DNA of 38,905 nucleotides from Planctomycetota bacterium (GTDB lineage Bacteria > Planctomycetota > Planctomycetia > Pirellulales > Pirellulaceae), in contig JAPOIJ010000024.1 of the NCBI GenBank assembly GCA_029979005.1, positions 1-38,905 on the forward strand, written 5' to 3'. The notes below the pieces were generated by a model. It was not told where the DNA came from and ran no database searches. It saw only the letters and a program-made list of their open reading frames with translations. Of this stretch, positions 24,326 to 33,749 are shown in pieces. The translations under genes and the position numbers were made by a program. Position 1 is the first letter of the stretch. Every line of letters starts with the position of its first letter.

Positions 24326-25189
24326 CTACATTTCACCACCACAATACTTGCAAAAGACGGCATCATCATCATGATCCTCTGTCAGACACGAAGGACATGA
24401 AACTGTCGAAATCACACGTCGGCGTTTTCGATCCAAAACCTCCGCTGACACAAACCCAGTGGGCACAATGATCAAGCTATAACCCACCAAAATAAGAATT
24501 GCCGAGATAAACTGACCGGCAGTCGTCTTCGGCACGATATCACCAAAACCAACCGTGGTCATCGTAACAATTGCCCAATAAATCCCCATCGGAATCGACG
24601 TGAACTTTGATTCCGAATCAAATGTACTTTCAACGTCATACATGATTGTGCCAGCAATCGTGACAATGATTAACACCACCATGATGAAAACTACAATTTT
24701 CCCGCGGGCTCGCCAGATGGCATTCCCCAGATCCTCACCCTCTCGCTGAAACCAGGATAGATTGAGAATACGAAAGACCCTCAACAACCTCAGCGAACGA
24801 ATTGCCGCAAACGCACTCGCATGCCCACTTGCGCTGGAAAACAGCAACAAGAGATATTCGGGAAGAATCGCCAGCAGATCAACGATTCCCCAAAAACTAA
24901 AAATAAATCGCCAAGGTTTTTTAACGCAATAAATTCGAAGTGCGTACTCAATCGTAAACAACCCAGTGAAAACCCAACTCGCCCAGAACAGCGCATCATT
25001 CCAGGGATTCTCCAATCCGTCAACTTTTTCAAATCCGTTTACGGTTTCTAAACTATTCGAGATAACGCTTAGGACAATTACAATTAACAGTCCCATATCA
25101 AACAGCCAACCTTGCGTGGTGTGGGCGCCGAAAATAATCTCGTGCATCTTCTCTTGCACGGTCTGTTCTTCTCGATTTTTATGAGACAT
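24326..25189 (-). CDS. Voltage-gated-type potassium channel with C-terminal zinc ribbon
   Basis: The 287-residue protein fits the six-transmembrane ion-transport family. S1 is near LLIVIVLSVISNSLETV and S2-S3 include TGLFTIEYALRIYCV and GIVDLLAILPEYLLLLF. S4 has regularly spaced arginines (IRSLRLLRVFRILNL), S5 is KIVVFIMVVLIIVTIAG, the pore helix and filter read TMTTVGFGDIVP, and S6 is FISAILILVGYSLIIVPTG. The TVGFGD filter indicates potassium selectivity. After S6 a short basic linker (LDRKRRR) leads to a zinc ribbon with C265, C268, C280 and C283. This could sense metal or redox state or mediate assembly, which is inference. It is the usual KvAP-like length plus the ribbon. Confidence 0.9.
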   Translation of the reverse strand: MSHKNREEQTVQEKMHEIIFGAHTTQGWLFDMGLLIVIVLSVISNSLETVNGFEKVDGLENPWNDALFWASWVFTGLFTIEYALRIYCVKKPWRFIFSFWGIVDLLAILPEYLLLLFSSASGHASAFAAIRSLRLLRVFRILNLSWFQREGEDLGNAIWRARGKIVVFIMVVLIIVTIAGTIMYDVESTFDSESKFTSIPMGIYWAIVTMTTVGFGDIVPKTTAGQFISAILILVGYSLIIVPTGFVSAEVLDRKRRRVISTVSCPSCLTEDHDDDAVFCKYCGGEM

Positions 25190-25415
25190 AGATTGTAAAC
25201 CAGTTGTGAGTTTTCAAATAAGAACACAATTCACTGCCAATTCGAAATCACACGCAAGTGCCGATCAAATTTCCGAATAAATGTTCAACAGTGTTTCGTC
25301 GAGTTCCCTGCAATCTTAGTTTCTTACCAATCATCTTTACCAATTATCTCGATTGAAAAATAGCGAAGAACACTGGTTCAGCGCCGATGATTGTATTTTG
25401 ATGAAAATGGACAAT

Positions 25416-25445
25416 AAAAAAACCTGCCGCATGATTGCGGCAGGT
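25416..25445 (-). terminator. Intrinsic terminator of the M28 peptidase gene
   Basis: On the minus strand ACCTGCCGC (25445-25437) pairs with GCGGCAGGT (25430-25422) around a six-base loop, followed by a T-run (the A-run at 25416-25421 on the plus strand). It lies about 45 bases beyond the M28 stop. Confidence 0.9.
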
Positions 25446-25490
25446 CCTATTTTTTCAATGAGAAAAATAAATCCCCATCGCTTTCAAACA

Positions 25491-27344
25491 CTAGTCATTC
25501 TTGAGCTTGATATTCAACGTAACTTCAGCCCCGCCCCGCTTCAATTTAAATTTCGCGGTCTTTCCGGCATCACGTCGAATTAAGCGAGAAATATCTCGCC
25601 GTTTTGTCATTGCCTCACCATTCATTTCTACAATGACATCTCCTTTTTGTAGCCCCGCTTTTTCAGCAGCAGACCCCGGTGTCACACTCTCAACCGTAAC
25701 AACGCCGTTTTCATCGTCGAGCATTACCCCCAAACGAAACGGCTTAGGTGCACCAAAAACCGGTTTCTTCTCCATCGAAGCGAGCCCGTCTACGACCTTC
25801 TCCGAATAGTCAATCACCTTCAGGGCGCCTTCACAGTCCAGCGTTTCAAAGTCATCTTCGGGAGTGTGGTAAACCGCAGTTTGCCCCGTATGAATAAATA
25901 CGTTTGGCACATCACGCTGATTGAACGGCAGGTGATCACTTCCCGCAAAGGCGCGTGGCGGCTTGTTGAGATCAAATCCAAAATCTGCGTTAGCAGAGTC
26001 GAATACCGGATCCAGTTGCGGAGAAGAATTCCAGTTATACAAAGTGAGTTTGTTATCTCTCAACCAACCGATCATATCGAAGTTGATCATTGCGGCTGTG
26101 GTTTCCAACGGGAAAAGAGGATTTTCACAATAATGAATCGCCCCCAGCAGCCCCATTTCTTCCGCGGTAAAACAAACAAACACCAATCGACGACCGGGCT
26201 TTTTGTCGCGCTTATTGAAACGCCGCGCCAATTCGATCACTGCCGCTGTTCCGGTAGCATTATCATCGGCACCGTTATGAATCTCTCGGCGGCCTGGCGC
26301 ACGAGAACCGTACTCTCCCATCCCAAGGTGATCGTAATGCGCTCCAATCACGATAGTTTCATCAGCATTAGGGCCCTCACCTTCAATGATTCCGATGATG
26401 TTGCTGGTCTTGGTTTTCTTAATGTTAAATGCTGACTTAAAATCGGCAGACCAGCCATCCATCACTTGGGAAATCGGTTCCAAATTACTATCAATTTGCT
26501 CTTCAATTGCTTTCACACTGGAAAGTTTTTTACCGGTAGGCGTATTGAGAGGCGAGCTCTTTAAAAGATCATCCAACACCGAACGTTTGATTTGTGCAAA
26601 CGGCAGACCATTGGTTCTAAATCGATCTGACTGAATTAGCTCGTCAGCCGAAGCAGCATTAACGGAATCGTTTACCATGATGATTCCAGCAGCTTTTGCC
26701 CGCCGAGCTGCCGTAACTTTCTGACTTCCGGACGAATGGCGAGATGTATCCGCACCGTCAAAAACGCTGCTCTCGTCCTCTGATTGTGGTTCATAACGAA
26801 TCATCACCACAATTTTGCCTTCAACATCAATGCCTTTATAGTCATCGTAATTGTGCTCAGGAGCAGTAATCCCATACCCCACAAAAACAAGATCACTACT
26901 CAAATCAAAATCCCGCCTGCCCAGGAGTTGTTGAAAATCTTTTCCTAACTTCAAATCCACCTTAGCATCGTTCGGCCCTTTGAGTGACAGCGCTGTTGCC
27001 GCCTTATCAACCACCCGCGTGTTACCGACCTCCATCTCCTGAAAGTAAGTTCCATTGGCAAGAGGCTTAAGCCCAGCTTTTTTATATTCAGCGACGATAT
27101 AATCTTCACAGAGCTTGATCCCCGGAGTTCCAGGTTGCCGACCTCCCATTTCGTCAGACGACATATACTTGATGTCATAAGTCACCTGCTTCAACGCATC
27201 TTGATCAATCGAAACTTCTTTTTTCGCCGCCGCCTTTTCAGACGCTTCTTGAGCAATAACGTTATCGGAAGTCACCAACATCGTTAAGGAATAACCTACG
27301 ATGCAAGCGGTAAAAGCCATTTTGAATAAGTGTTTGTGCCTCAC
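25491..27344 (-). CDS. Exported M28 family zinc aminopeptidase-like protein with PDZ domain
   Basis: The 617-residue protein has a signal peptide (1 to about 31, FTACIVGYSLTMLV...NVIAQ) and an M28 catalytic core with a PA-type insertion (VFVGYGITAPEHNYDDYKGIDVEGKIVVMI). The two-zinc ligand series is complete: IGAHYDHLG, HNGADDNATGTAAV, FTAEEMGLLG, INFDMIGWL and FAGSDHLPF. The C-terminus is a PDZ domain (about 520-610, VTVESVTPGSAAEKAGLQKG). M28 enzymes remove N-terminal residues or process peptides; the PDZ likely binds substrate or partner tails. The start is a GTG at 27344, supported by AGGAG seven bases upstream. A terminator follows. Confidence 0.93.
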   Translation of the reverse strand: MRHKHLFKMAFTACIVGYSLTMLVTSDNVIAQEASEKAAAKKEVSIDQDALKQVTYDIKYMSSDEMGGRQPGTPGIKLCEDYIVAEYKKAGLKPLANGTYFQEMEVGNTRVVDKAATALSLKGPNDAKVDLKLGKDFQQLLGRRDFDLSSDLVFVGYGITAPEHNYDDYKGIDVEGKIVVMIRYEPQSEDESSVFDGADTSRHSSGSQKVTAARRAKAAGIIMVNDSVNAASADELIQSDRFRTNGLPFAQIKRSVLDDLLKSSPLNTPTGKKLSSVKAIEEQIDSNLEPISQVMDGWSADFKSAFNIKKTKTSNIIGIIEGEGPNADETIVIGAHYDHLGMGEYGSRAPGRREIHNGADDNATGTAAVIELARRFNKRDKKPGRRLVFVCFTAEEMGLLGAIHYCENPLFPLETTAAMINFDMIGWLRDNKLTLYNWNSSPQLDPVFDSANADFGFDLNKPPRAFAGSDHLPFNQRDVPNVFIHTGQTAVYHTPEDDFETLDCEGALKVIDYSEKVVDGLASMEKKPVFGAPKPFRLGVMLDDENGVVTVESVTPGSAAEKAGLQKGDVIVEMNGEAMTKRRDISRLIRRDAGKTAKFKLKRGGAEVTLNIKLKND

Positions 27345-28071
27345 TCAGTATCTCCTGCTTTGAGAGGTTGAATATTTTCGCGCGACGGAGGGTAGACCTA
27401 ATCATCCAAGACTGGCCCCGCGACGTACCGAGAAATTCCAAGGCACGCCCAGCTCCGCGGGCAATTCACAATTTACCATCTGACGTCAGCAACGTCAGCA
27501 ATCGGCAGGCATGCATCCACACGATTCCTACAAATATTATTAATGTGCAGTTGCTAACCACTAATTTGTGTGATGGTAATTCGCTGGCAAACCAGCATGT
27601 GCGATTTAGACTCAAACGAGCTACCGAAAAATTCTGTTCAGGCAATGCAGTAAACGCTTCGCCGATCACAAAGTTTTTGAATTTTTATAGGCCATTCAAT
27701 GCAGCAAGCCGTGCCCCAGCCGCAGAAACCCGAAACTCGTCACGGCAGTCTTGCCAGCAGGCAAAACGACCACCGCGTTCCACAATCTGGAACAACTATT
27801 TTAAAATGTGGAAATCCGTCCACCAAAATCGTTTGAATTCGCAAATATACCGCCAAAACCATCAAGGGCTGATAACACGCTCTTGCAGCCTGTTTTCAGG
27901 AAGATAAAATCCCGTCTGAGCAATTTCGGCTTAAATGCTGGCCAATGATTTCGAACGAAAAACTCAGTATTTTACGATGCTTGTCCGGTTTGTACGCCGT
28001 ACCAACCGTCCGTCAGGCGTCTTAAATTTTGCGTCAACGAACCTAGAATACGTGTGGAGCAGGTCAACTTC
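27345..28071. other. 727-base intergenic stretch upstream of the 2-oxoacid dehydrogenase operon
   Basis: A 179-codon plus-strand frame (27368-27907) starts with TTG, lacks a ribosome binding site and has an Asn/Arg/Ser-rich composition without a domain, so I reject it. Visible elements are a TGACGTCA palindrome with a repeated CGTCAGCAA (about 27482-27500), a short GCTGG-CAAA-CCAGC hairpin, and the strong dyad at 27986-28008 listed separately. Confidence 0.5.
27986..28008. promoter_or_regulatory. Operator-like dyad upstream of the E1-E2 operon
   Basis: CGGTTTGTAC, centre GCC, then GTACCAACCG: 10-bp arms with a single mismatch. It ends 63 bases before the ATG at 28072. The size and symmetry fit a dimeric regulator site, and there is no T-tract for termination. 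Confidence 0.55.
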
Positions 28072-30045
28072 ATGAATTCTCAAACACAAACCATGACATA
28101 CAACCGACTCGAACTTTTAAAATTGATGTACCTCAGTCGTGAAGGCGATCGTCGCGAGGGCGTTCTGCACCGACAGAGTAAGGGGTGGTTCCAAGTAGCG
28201 GGAATGGGCCACGAAACGCTTGCGGTATTTTCATTTTTGATGGAAGACGGGGATTACTTATTCCCTTATTACCGTGATCGAGCCATGGTTCTCGCGAAAG
28301 GCGTCTCCAACGCAGAACTAGCGAGTGCGTATTTTGCGAAACTCGGATCCTCAAGCGGTGGTCGCCAGATGCCGGGGCACTACAGTGACCGTAATCGAAA
28401 CATCTGGAGCGTCCCGACGCCGACGGGAGCCAACGCACTTCCCGGCTGCGGCGTGGCGTGGGCTATGCAACTTGACGAGCAACCCAACGTCGTCGTTGCC
28501 ACCGTTGGCGATGCTGCATCGCGTCAAGGTGAATTTTATGAAGCGATTGCATTTGCCATCGAACGCCAACTTCCAATCGTATTCATTGTTGAAGACAACA
28601 ACTATGGAATCAGTACCAACACAGAAAAGTTCAATCCATTCAAGCTGGAAGTTTTCAACGAGAGCCACTTAGTTCATGTGGACGCACGCCACCCGGATCG
28701 AGTTTTCGATGTTGCGGCGCCCGCCCTTGATAAAGCCCGCTCTGGTGGCGGCCCCACCGTGATTATTGCAGAACTTGACCGGCTTTGTTCGCATACGAGT
28801 TCCGATGACCATCGAGTCTATCGACCACTTGATGAAATTGAGGCAATGGCAGACCGCGATCCGATCATTGTGCTTTCTAATGAGTTAATCGAATCAGGTG
28901 AATTGTCGAGCGACGAATGGGAAGACATTAAATCTGAAATCAACACGCGAGTTGATGAAGAGTATATTGCTGCCGAATCCGAACAGGATCCAACGCCGGA
29001 TGACCTGATGAAGCAGCTTTTCGCGCCCTTGTCGACACCTGAACCGCCACCGATCGAGGGTGGGCGAAACTGGCGAATGGTCGATGCGATCAACCAGGTA
29101 TTCAAGTACGGGCTTAATAACGATGACTCCTATTTCTTCTTTGGAGAAGATATTGAAGCGCCCAAAGGTGGCGTTTTCGGACTCACCGCTGACCTCTCTC
29201 ACGAACACCCGGACCGAGTCTTTAATTCTCCACTTGCCGAAGCAACAATTGCTGGCGTTGGAATAGGCATGGCCTGCTATGGGAAACGCCCCGTCTTTGA
29301 AATTCAATTCATTGACTTTGTCGGCCCCGCCATGAACCAAATTACACAGAATTTGGCTACTCTTCGCTGGCGGACGAATGGGGACTGGAATTGCCCCATG
29401 GTTATGTACGCTCCGTATGGAGCCTATCTTCCGGGTGGTTCACTTTGGCATTCACAGGCGAACGAATCCATTTTCGCACACTGCCCAGGGTTGCGTGTAG
29501 TGATCCCAAGCACTCCCGAAGATGCGACTGCTCTCATGTGGACATCCATGCACACCGATGACCCGACGCTCTTCCTAATTCCCAAGCATCTCTTCCGCCA
29601 ACAAATGGCGGTTTCAAACGACATTCCGGCTGTTGGGTTCGGAGAAGCAAGGGTGCGGCGCGAAGGAGATGATGTAACGATCGTCTCGTGGGGAAATTGC
29701 ATGGAGCAGGCTTTTGCTGCTGCCGACGCACTCGCTGACGAAGTTTCAGCTGAAATCATTGACCTCAGATCGATTCAACCCTGGGACAAAGAGACGATCC
29801 TTAATTCGGTTGAAAAAACTGGACGCCTTGTTGTCGTTCAGGAAGACGGTCGGTCGTGCAGCGTCGGACAGATGATTATCAGTGAAATCATGGGCGACCC
29901 TGAAAGTTTTTGTTACTTTGTGAGTGCTCCACAACTGGTTGCCAAACCCGACGTCCATATTGGCTACAACCCGGTGTACGAGTACGCTGCACTTCCCGAT
30001 ACGAACCAAGTCATTGACGCAATCCGAATTACAATGGAGGACTGA
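28072..30045 (+). CDS. Fused E1 alpha-beta subunit of a 2-oxoacid dehydrogenase complex
   Basis: The 657-residue thiamine-diphosphate enzyme decarboxylates a 2-oxoacid and transfers the acyl group to lipoyl-E2. The N-terminal alpha half (1 to about 320) has a TPP motif reading GDAASRQGEFYEA...VEDNNYGIS, with GDA in place of the common GDG. The C-terminal beta half (about 333-657) has GEDIEAPKGGVFGLT, FNSPLAEATIAGVGIGMA, ALMWTSMHTDDPTLFL and ITIVSWGNCMEQAFAAAD-like transketolase C-terminal strands. Such fusions are typical of the branched-chain/acetoin/pyruvate-type group, and substrate preference cannot be read here. An in-frame GTG lies at 28054, but the ATG at 28072 with AGGT upstream is preferred. 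E2 starts six bases after the stop; no E3 is in the window. Confidence 0.92.
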   Translation: MNSQTQTMTYNRLELLKLMYLSREGDRREGVLHRQSKGWFQVAGMGHETLAVFSFLMEDGDYLFPYYRDRAMVLAKGVSNAELASAYFAKLGSSSGGRQMPGHYSDRNRNIWSVPTPTGANALPGCGVAWAMQLDEQPNVVVATVGDAASRQGEFYEAIAFAIERQLPIVFIVEDNNYGISTNTEKFNPFKLEVFNESHLVHVDARHPDRVFDVAAPALDKARSGGGPTVIIAELDRLCSHTSSDDHRVYRPLDEIEAMADRDPIIVLSNELIESGELSSDEWEDIKSEINTRVDEEYIAAESEQDPTPDDLMKQLFAPLSTPEPPPIEGGRNWRMVDAINQVFKYGLNNDDSYFFFGEDIEAPKGGVFGLTADLSHEHPDRVFNSPLAEATIAGVGIGMACYGKRPVFEIQFIDFVGPAMNQITQNLATLRWRTNGDWNCPMVMYAPYGAYLPGGSLWHSQANESIFAHCPGLRVVIPSTPEDATALMWTSMHTDDPTLFLIPKHLFRQQMAVSNDIPAVGFGEARVRREGDDVTIVSWGNCMEQAFAAADALADEVSAEIIDLRSIQPWDKETILNSVEKTGRLVVVQEDGRSCSVGQMIISEIMGDPESFCYFVSAPQLVAKPDVHIGYNPVYEYAALPDTNQVIDAIRITMED

Positions 30046-30051
30046 CCGGCC

Positions 30052-31224
30052 ATGCCCGTCATTTCAGTACGAATCCCGCAATTGGGCGAAGGCCTACAAG
30101 AAGCGTTACTAGTTGAATTTCTCAAGAACCCGGGGGACACCATCGGTCGAGACGATCCGATCTACGTCATGGAAACGGACAAGGCAACAACGGACGTCGA
30201 ATCCCCGTATGACGGCACCCTCGTTGAATGGACCGTCGAACCGGGAACCGTCTTAGAGATCGGTTCCGAGATCGGCAAGATGGAAGTTGCGGAAGGCGTC
30301 AAAGAAATGCCGGTCGGTCACGGTCCCTCGGACAATGAATCGCCCGAGCCTACAACCACTGAACCTACCCCCACTTCCACCGCGGAACCGGTTCGCTCAA
30401 CTCGTGTAATGATTCCTCCCAAGACACGGAAGTATTTGAAGGAGCTTAACCTCCTTGACGCCGTCGATCAGATTCCCTGCAGCGGCAAAAAATTGATGCC
30501 AGAGGACGTCGATGCGTTTATCGCCTCTGGGGGAGGCAACGCGGAAATTTCGTCAGATCAATATACCGTCGAGCCGTTACCAAAATCGCAAATTGTTTTA
30601 AATTATCGTCTGGGACGCGGGGCAAAAGCCTGTATTCCCGTGACCGTCATGACGGATATAAATTGGACGCAGGTGGCTGAAGCCCGAAAGTCGGCACGGG
30701 AATCAGGGGGTCCCACAGGTTTTGCGATGGCGTGCTGGGCAGTAGTTCAATCGCTGAAAAACCACGCAAAGTTTCGCAGCGTGATGAACGCTGACGGCAA
30801 CTCGCTAAAAGTTTTCCACCGCGTTAATCTTGGCGTCGCCGTTGCTCTCCCGGGAGATGAAATGGTAACCGCCGTCATTCGCGACTCCGATGAAATGAGT
30901 GAGACTGAATTCTACCAAGCTTTCACCGAACAAATTTCAGCTGCCAGAGATACGGGTGACCAAGCTGACGAATCAACAACCGTTACGGTCTCGAATATTG
31001 GAAAAGCGGGCATGAAGATCGGTATCCCGGCAATCGTCGCTCCCGCGGTCGCAACGCTTGCCATCGGCGAGTCGTTTGCACACCCCGTTCCCGACGGTGA
31101 TTCATTCCGGTTCCAAACTACGGTGACTGCCACGCTAAGCTTTGACCACCGAATTGCTAACGGTGTAGGAGCTGCGAATTTCATGAGCGAAGTTAAATCT
31201 CGCATTGAAGCATTCGAAGCTTGA
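30052..31224 (+). CDS. E2 acyltransferase (lipoyl-dependent) of the 2-oxoacid dehydrogenase complex
   Basis: The 390-residue protein has one lipoyl domain with the lipoylated K44 in METDKATTDVESPYDG and a Pro/Thr-rich linker (about 98-118). A peripheral-subunit-binding domain follows (about 120-162, MIPPKTRKYLKEL...PEDVDAFI), then the catalytic trimer domain (about 170-390). The C-terminal catalytic motif is FDHRIANG, with H366 kept and the usual Asp of HRxxDG replaced by N370. The E2 core takes the acyl group from E1 and passes it to CoA. The Shine-Dalgarno GGAGG lies inside the last codons of E1, giving tight coupling. The convergent DUF6807 gene ends 58 bases downstream. Confidence 0.93.
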   Translation: MPVISVRIPQLGEGLQEALLVEFLKNPGDTIGRDDPIYVMETDKATTDVESPYDGTLVEWTVEPGTVLEIGSEIGKMEVAEGVKEMPVGHGPSDNESPEPTTTEPTPTSTAEPVRSTRVMIPPKTRKYLKELNLLDAVDQIPCSGKKLMPEDVDAFIASGGGNAEISSDQYTVEPLPKSQIVLNYRLGRGAKACIPVTVMTDINWTQVAEARKSARESGGPTGFAMACWAVVQSLKNHAKFRSVMNADGNSLKVFHRVNLGVAVALPGDEMVTAVIRDSDEMSETEFYQAFTEQISAARDTGDQADESTTVTVSNIGKAGMKIGIPAIVAPAVATLAIGESFAHPVPDGDSFRFQTTVTATLSFDHRIANGVGAANFMSEVKSRIEAFEA

Positions 31225-31282
31225 AAAAAGCCTAACGCAGTTTCTTTTCGGGTAGAATAACGCACACCAATTGTGCAACGCA

Positions 31283-32269
31283 TTATTCCGAAGCGTACTT
31301 CCGGTGCGCTCGATCCAATTCAGTTTTCGTCAACTGTTTCTTGTGAACGATTAGACGGTAGCGTAAGCTCGTATAATCTTTCGTCGACAATTCGACTGGA
31401 CTGCGCCCCGGATAAACAGGGTTTTGCATACTTTTGACCTTGTCTCGCAAAATCCAGTTCTGCGGATAGCCAGCCGTTTCGGGGTGAACCAAGATAGCGA
31501 TCCCGCAAGTTGTTTCTGAATCCCCAAATTGGCCTACCAAATCCACCCAATCTCCACAGACCATTGGCAGCTTGGTCGCTTTCACAAATCCACGACTCGT
31601 CAGAAACTTGAGATCCGGTGGTTGTTTAACGCGGACCGAAAACCCACCGTAGCCTTTCGCATCATTGGAACCACCAATTGACAACTTGGGCTGGAGAGCC
31701 AGTAGCTTTATTTCAAAATCGATATTCCGTAACTCACCGGCGGCACGATGAACTTCGATTACATTCAATTCCTTTACCAGCGGCATCGACTGGGCATCTG
31801 AATTGGTCAGCTTTGAAGAACTCCAAATAACTTCATTCTTAATTTGAATCGATTCAGCCTTCCCAACCATCGCGGTCGATCGAACGTCCCAGTCAAAGGA
31901 ATCAGCCATCCACCCGTCACCGACAGCAGTCTCATCTACATACAGTTGATGCCAAGCCCAAAACACACCTCGATGATGCAAATGATCAGAAGGAAAATCT
32001 TGGGTAAGCACTTGTCCATCCATTCCATACAGTGGGTGAACGTAATTTGCACGGCGATGAGAACCCTTTCGCGATTTTGGATTCGCTTGATACTGAAGAA
32101 CCGGCGTTTGTTTCTCAGAGACTAAAACGCCCTCTGAATTTGCGAGCCAATTGAGAGACCGATCCAGCGACTGGCCTTGCTGTTGCGTCCAGCCAGTCTT
32201 AGCAACAAAGCTCAACATCCCGCTTAGTAAGCAAGCGGTCACAATCAATCGGCCCATCTTCTCGCCCAT
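31283..32269 (-). CDS. Exported DUF6807 (PmoA-like) protein
   Basis: The 328-residue protein has a signal peptide (LIVTACLLSGMLSFVA, cleavage near GWTQ). It then shows the family hallmark YVHPLYGMDGQVLTQDFPSDHLHHRGVFWAWHQL with its His cluster (DHLHHRG), followed by beta-rich segments. This family is often annotated as methane oxygenase PmoA, but it is not related to particulate methane monooxygenase in function. In planctomycetes it sits in sugar/glycan gene sets and is likely carbohydrate-related, which is inference from neighbours. The ATG at 32269 is 3 bases from the DUF1501 stop, so it is the third gene of cassette 2. Confidence 0.85.
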   Translation of the reverse strand: MGEKMGRLIVTACLLSGMLSFVAKTGWTQQQGQSLDRSLNWLANSEGVLVSEKQTPVLQYQANPKSRKGSHRRANYVHPLYGMDGQVLTQDFPSDHLHHRGVFWAWHQLYVDETAVGDGWMADSFDWDVRSTAMVGKAESIQIKNEVIWSSSKLTNSDAQSMPLVKELNVIEVHRAAGELRNIDFEIKLLALQPKLSIGGSNDAKGYGGFSVRVKQPPDLKFLTSRGFVKATKLPMVCGDWVDLVGQFGDSETTCGIAILVHPETAGYPQNWILRDKVKSMQNPVYPGRSPVELSTKDYTSLRYRLIVHKKQLTKTELDRAHRKYASE

Positions 32270-32272
32270 CGG

Positions 32273-33721
32273 TTAAGCAATGATTTCTTTCACCACATTT
32301 CCAGCGACGTCGGTCAGCCGAAAGTCTCTGCCCGCGTATTGATAGGTCAATTTTTCGTGATCCAGACCCATAAGGTGCAATATCGTTGCATGCAAATCAT
32401 GCATATGCACCTTGTTATCCACGGCGTGATGGCCAATTTCATCCGTCTTACCATGCACATAACCTGCTTTGGTTCCCCCTCCGGCAAGCCACACCGTAAA
32501 ACCTCGCGGATTGTGATCCCGACCATTTTTTCCCTGGGCAAATGGAGTTCGACCGAATTCACCACCCCACCAAACCAAAGTATCTTCAAGCAACCCACGC
32601 CGTTCCAAATCAGCCAGTAAACCCGCTACCGGTTTATCAACAGCCTTCGCGTGCACTGCATGTTTAGGCATGTTGGAGTGCTGATCCCATCGAGGGTTCG
32701 CGGATTCATCCGAGTAGTTAACCTGGATGTATCGTACATCTGCTTCGGCCATGCGCCGAGCCAATAAACACTGCCTACCAAAATCATCAGTCTCTTTTTT
32801 ATTGATACCGTAACTATCCAGCGTTTCCTGCGTCTCACCCGACAGATCCATAATTTCCGGCGCATTCAGCTGCATGCGGTACGCCAACTCATAGGACTCA
32901 ATGGTCGCTTCCAGTCGCTCATCCTCGGGGTGCCGTTCTAACTGAGAACGATTCATTTGCTGAAGGAATTCAAATTGCTTTTTTTGAACATCCGGCGGCA
33001 AATCTAAGTTCGAAATATTTCTAATTTTTGCATCAGCAACAGCCTGTCCAGCACGCCCGACGGCCGTACCTTGAAACATCGTTGGCAAAAAGGCATTCGA
33101 ATAATTTCGCGGGCCACCTTTACTTGCCGATGGATTAATCGTAACGAACCCTGGAACATTCTGATTCTCTGTTCCCAGGCCATACGTAATCCAACTCCCA
33201 ATCGAAGGCCGAACAAGATTCGTGGCACCGGTATGCAAAAAAAGTGTGCTTGGACCGTGTGCAACACCCTCGGTATGCATCGAATGAATCATGCACATTT
33301 TATCTACATGATTTGCCATCTCAGGAAACAACTCAGATACATGCTGGCCACACTCGCCATACTGCTTAAATGACCAGAGCGGTTTCAAAAGATAACGAGT
33401 ACTTTTACTGCCAAAAGTACCAAAGCGCACCCCTGTAAAATCTATCCCTTGACCGTCTCGCTTAATCAGTTCCGGTTTGTAATCAAAACTGTCAACGTGA
33501 CTTGGCCCACCCTGCATAAAGATGAAGATCACTCGTTTGGCCCGCGCCGGAAACATCGGTGGACGCGGCAACAGAGTGTTTCGCCGATCATCACCACGCG
33601 ATTGACTCGCACAAATTCCAGACAGCGCCAAGGCTCCAAAGCCACAGGCGCTACGACGAATCATCTCCCGCCGGGAAACCGATCGATAAAATTCACAAGG
33701 CTCTTTCACCAATAACCCCAA
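32273..33721 (-). CDS. Tat-exported DUF1501 protein (cassette 2)
   Basis: The product has about 482 residues with a Tat signal (SRREMIRRSACGFGALALSG). Conserved DUF1501 features are IFIFMQGGPSHVDSFDYKP, TLVWWGGEFGRTPFAQG, GRDHNPRGFTVWLAGGG and the end DLHATILHLMGLDHEKLTYQYAGRDFRLTDV. It has the same layout as the cassette 1 copy, including the C-terminal signature, but is diverged. No ATG lies before the Tat motif in frame; the first candidates are a TTG at 33721 and a nearby GTG. The start is therefore uncertain by a few codons. It lies 28 bases after the PSD1 stop and is coupled to the DUF6807 gene downstream. Confidence 0.9.
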   Translation of the reverse strand: MGLLVKEPCEFYRSVSRREMIRRSACGFGALALSGICASQSRGDDRRNTLLPRPPMFPARAKRVIFIFMQGGPSHVDSFDYKPELIKRDGQGIDFTGVRFGTFGSKSTRYLLKPLWSFKQYGECGQHVSELFPEMANHVDKMCMIHSMHTEGVAHGPSTLFLHTGATNLVRPSIGSWITYGLGTENQNVPGFVTINPSASKGGPRNYSNAFLPTMFQGTAVGRAGQAVADAKIRNISNLDLPPDVQKKQFEFLQQMNRSQLERHPEDERLEATIESYELAYRMQLNAPEIMDLSGETQETLDSYGINKKETDDFGRQCLLARRMAEADVRYIQVNYSDESANPRWDQHSNMPKHAVHAKAVDKPVAGLLADLERRGLLEDTLVWWGGEFGRTPFAQGKNGRDHNPRGFTVWLAGGGTKAGYVHGKTDEIGHHAVDNKVHMHDLHATILHLMGLDHEKLTYQYAGRDFRLTDVAGNVVKEIIA

Positions 33722-33749
33722 CTAAACTTAATTTCACTCAATCTTCATC

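Noticed and set aside
27368..27907. 179-codon plus-strand open frame upstream of the E1 gene
   Set aside because: TTG start without Shine-Dalgarno, Asn/Arg/Ser/Gln-rich composition and no domain; looks like chance openness in noncoding DNA.
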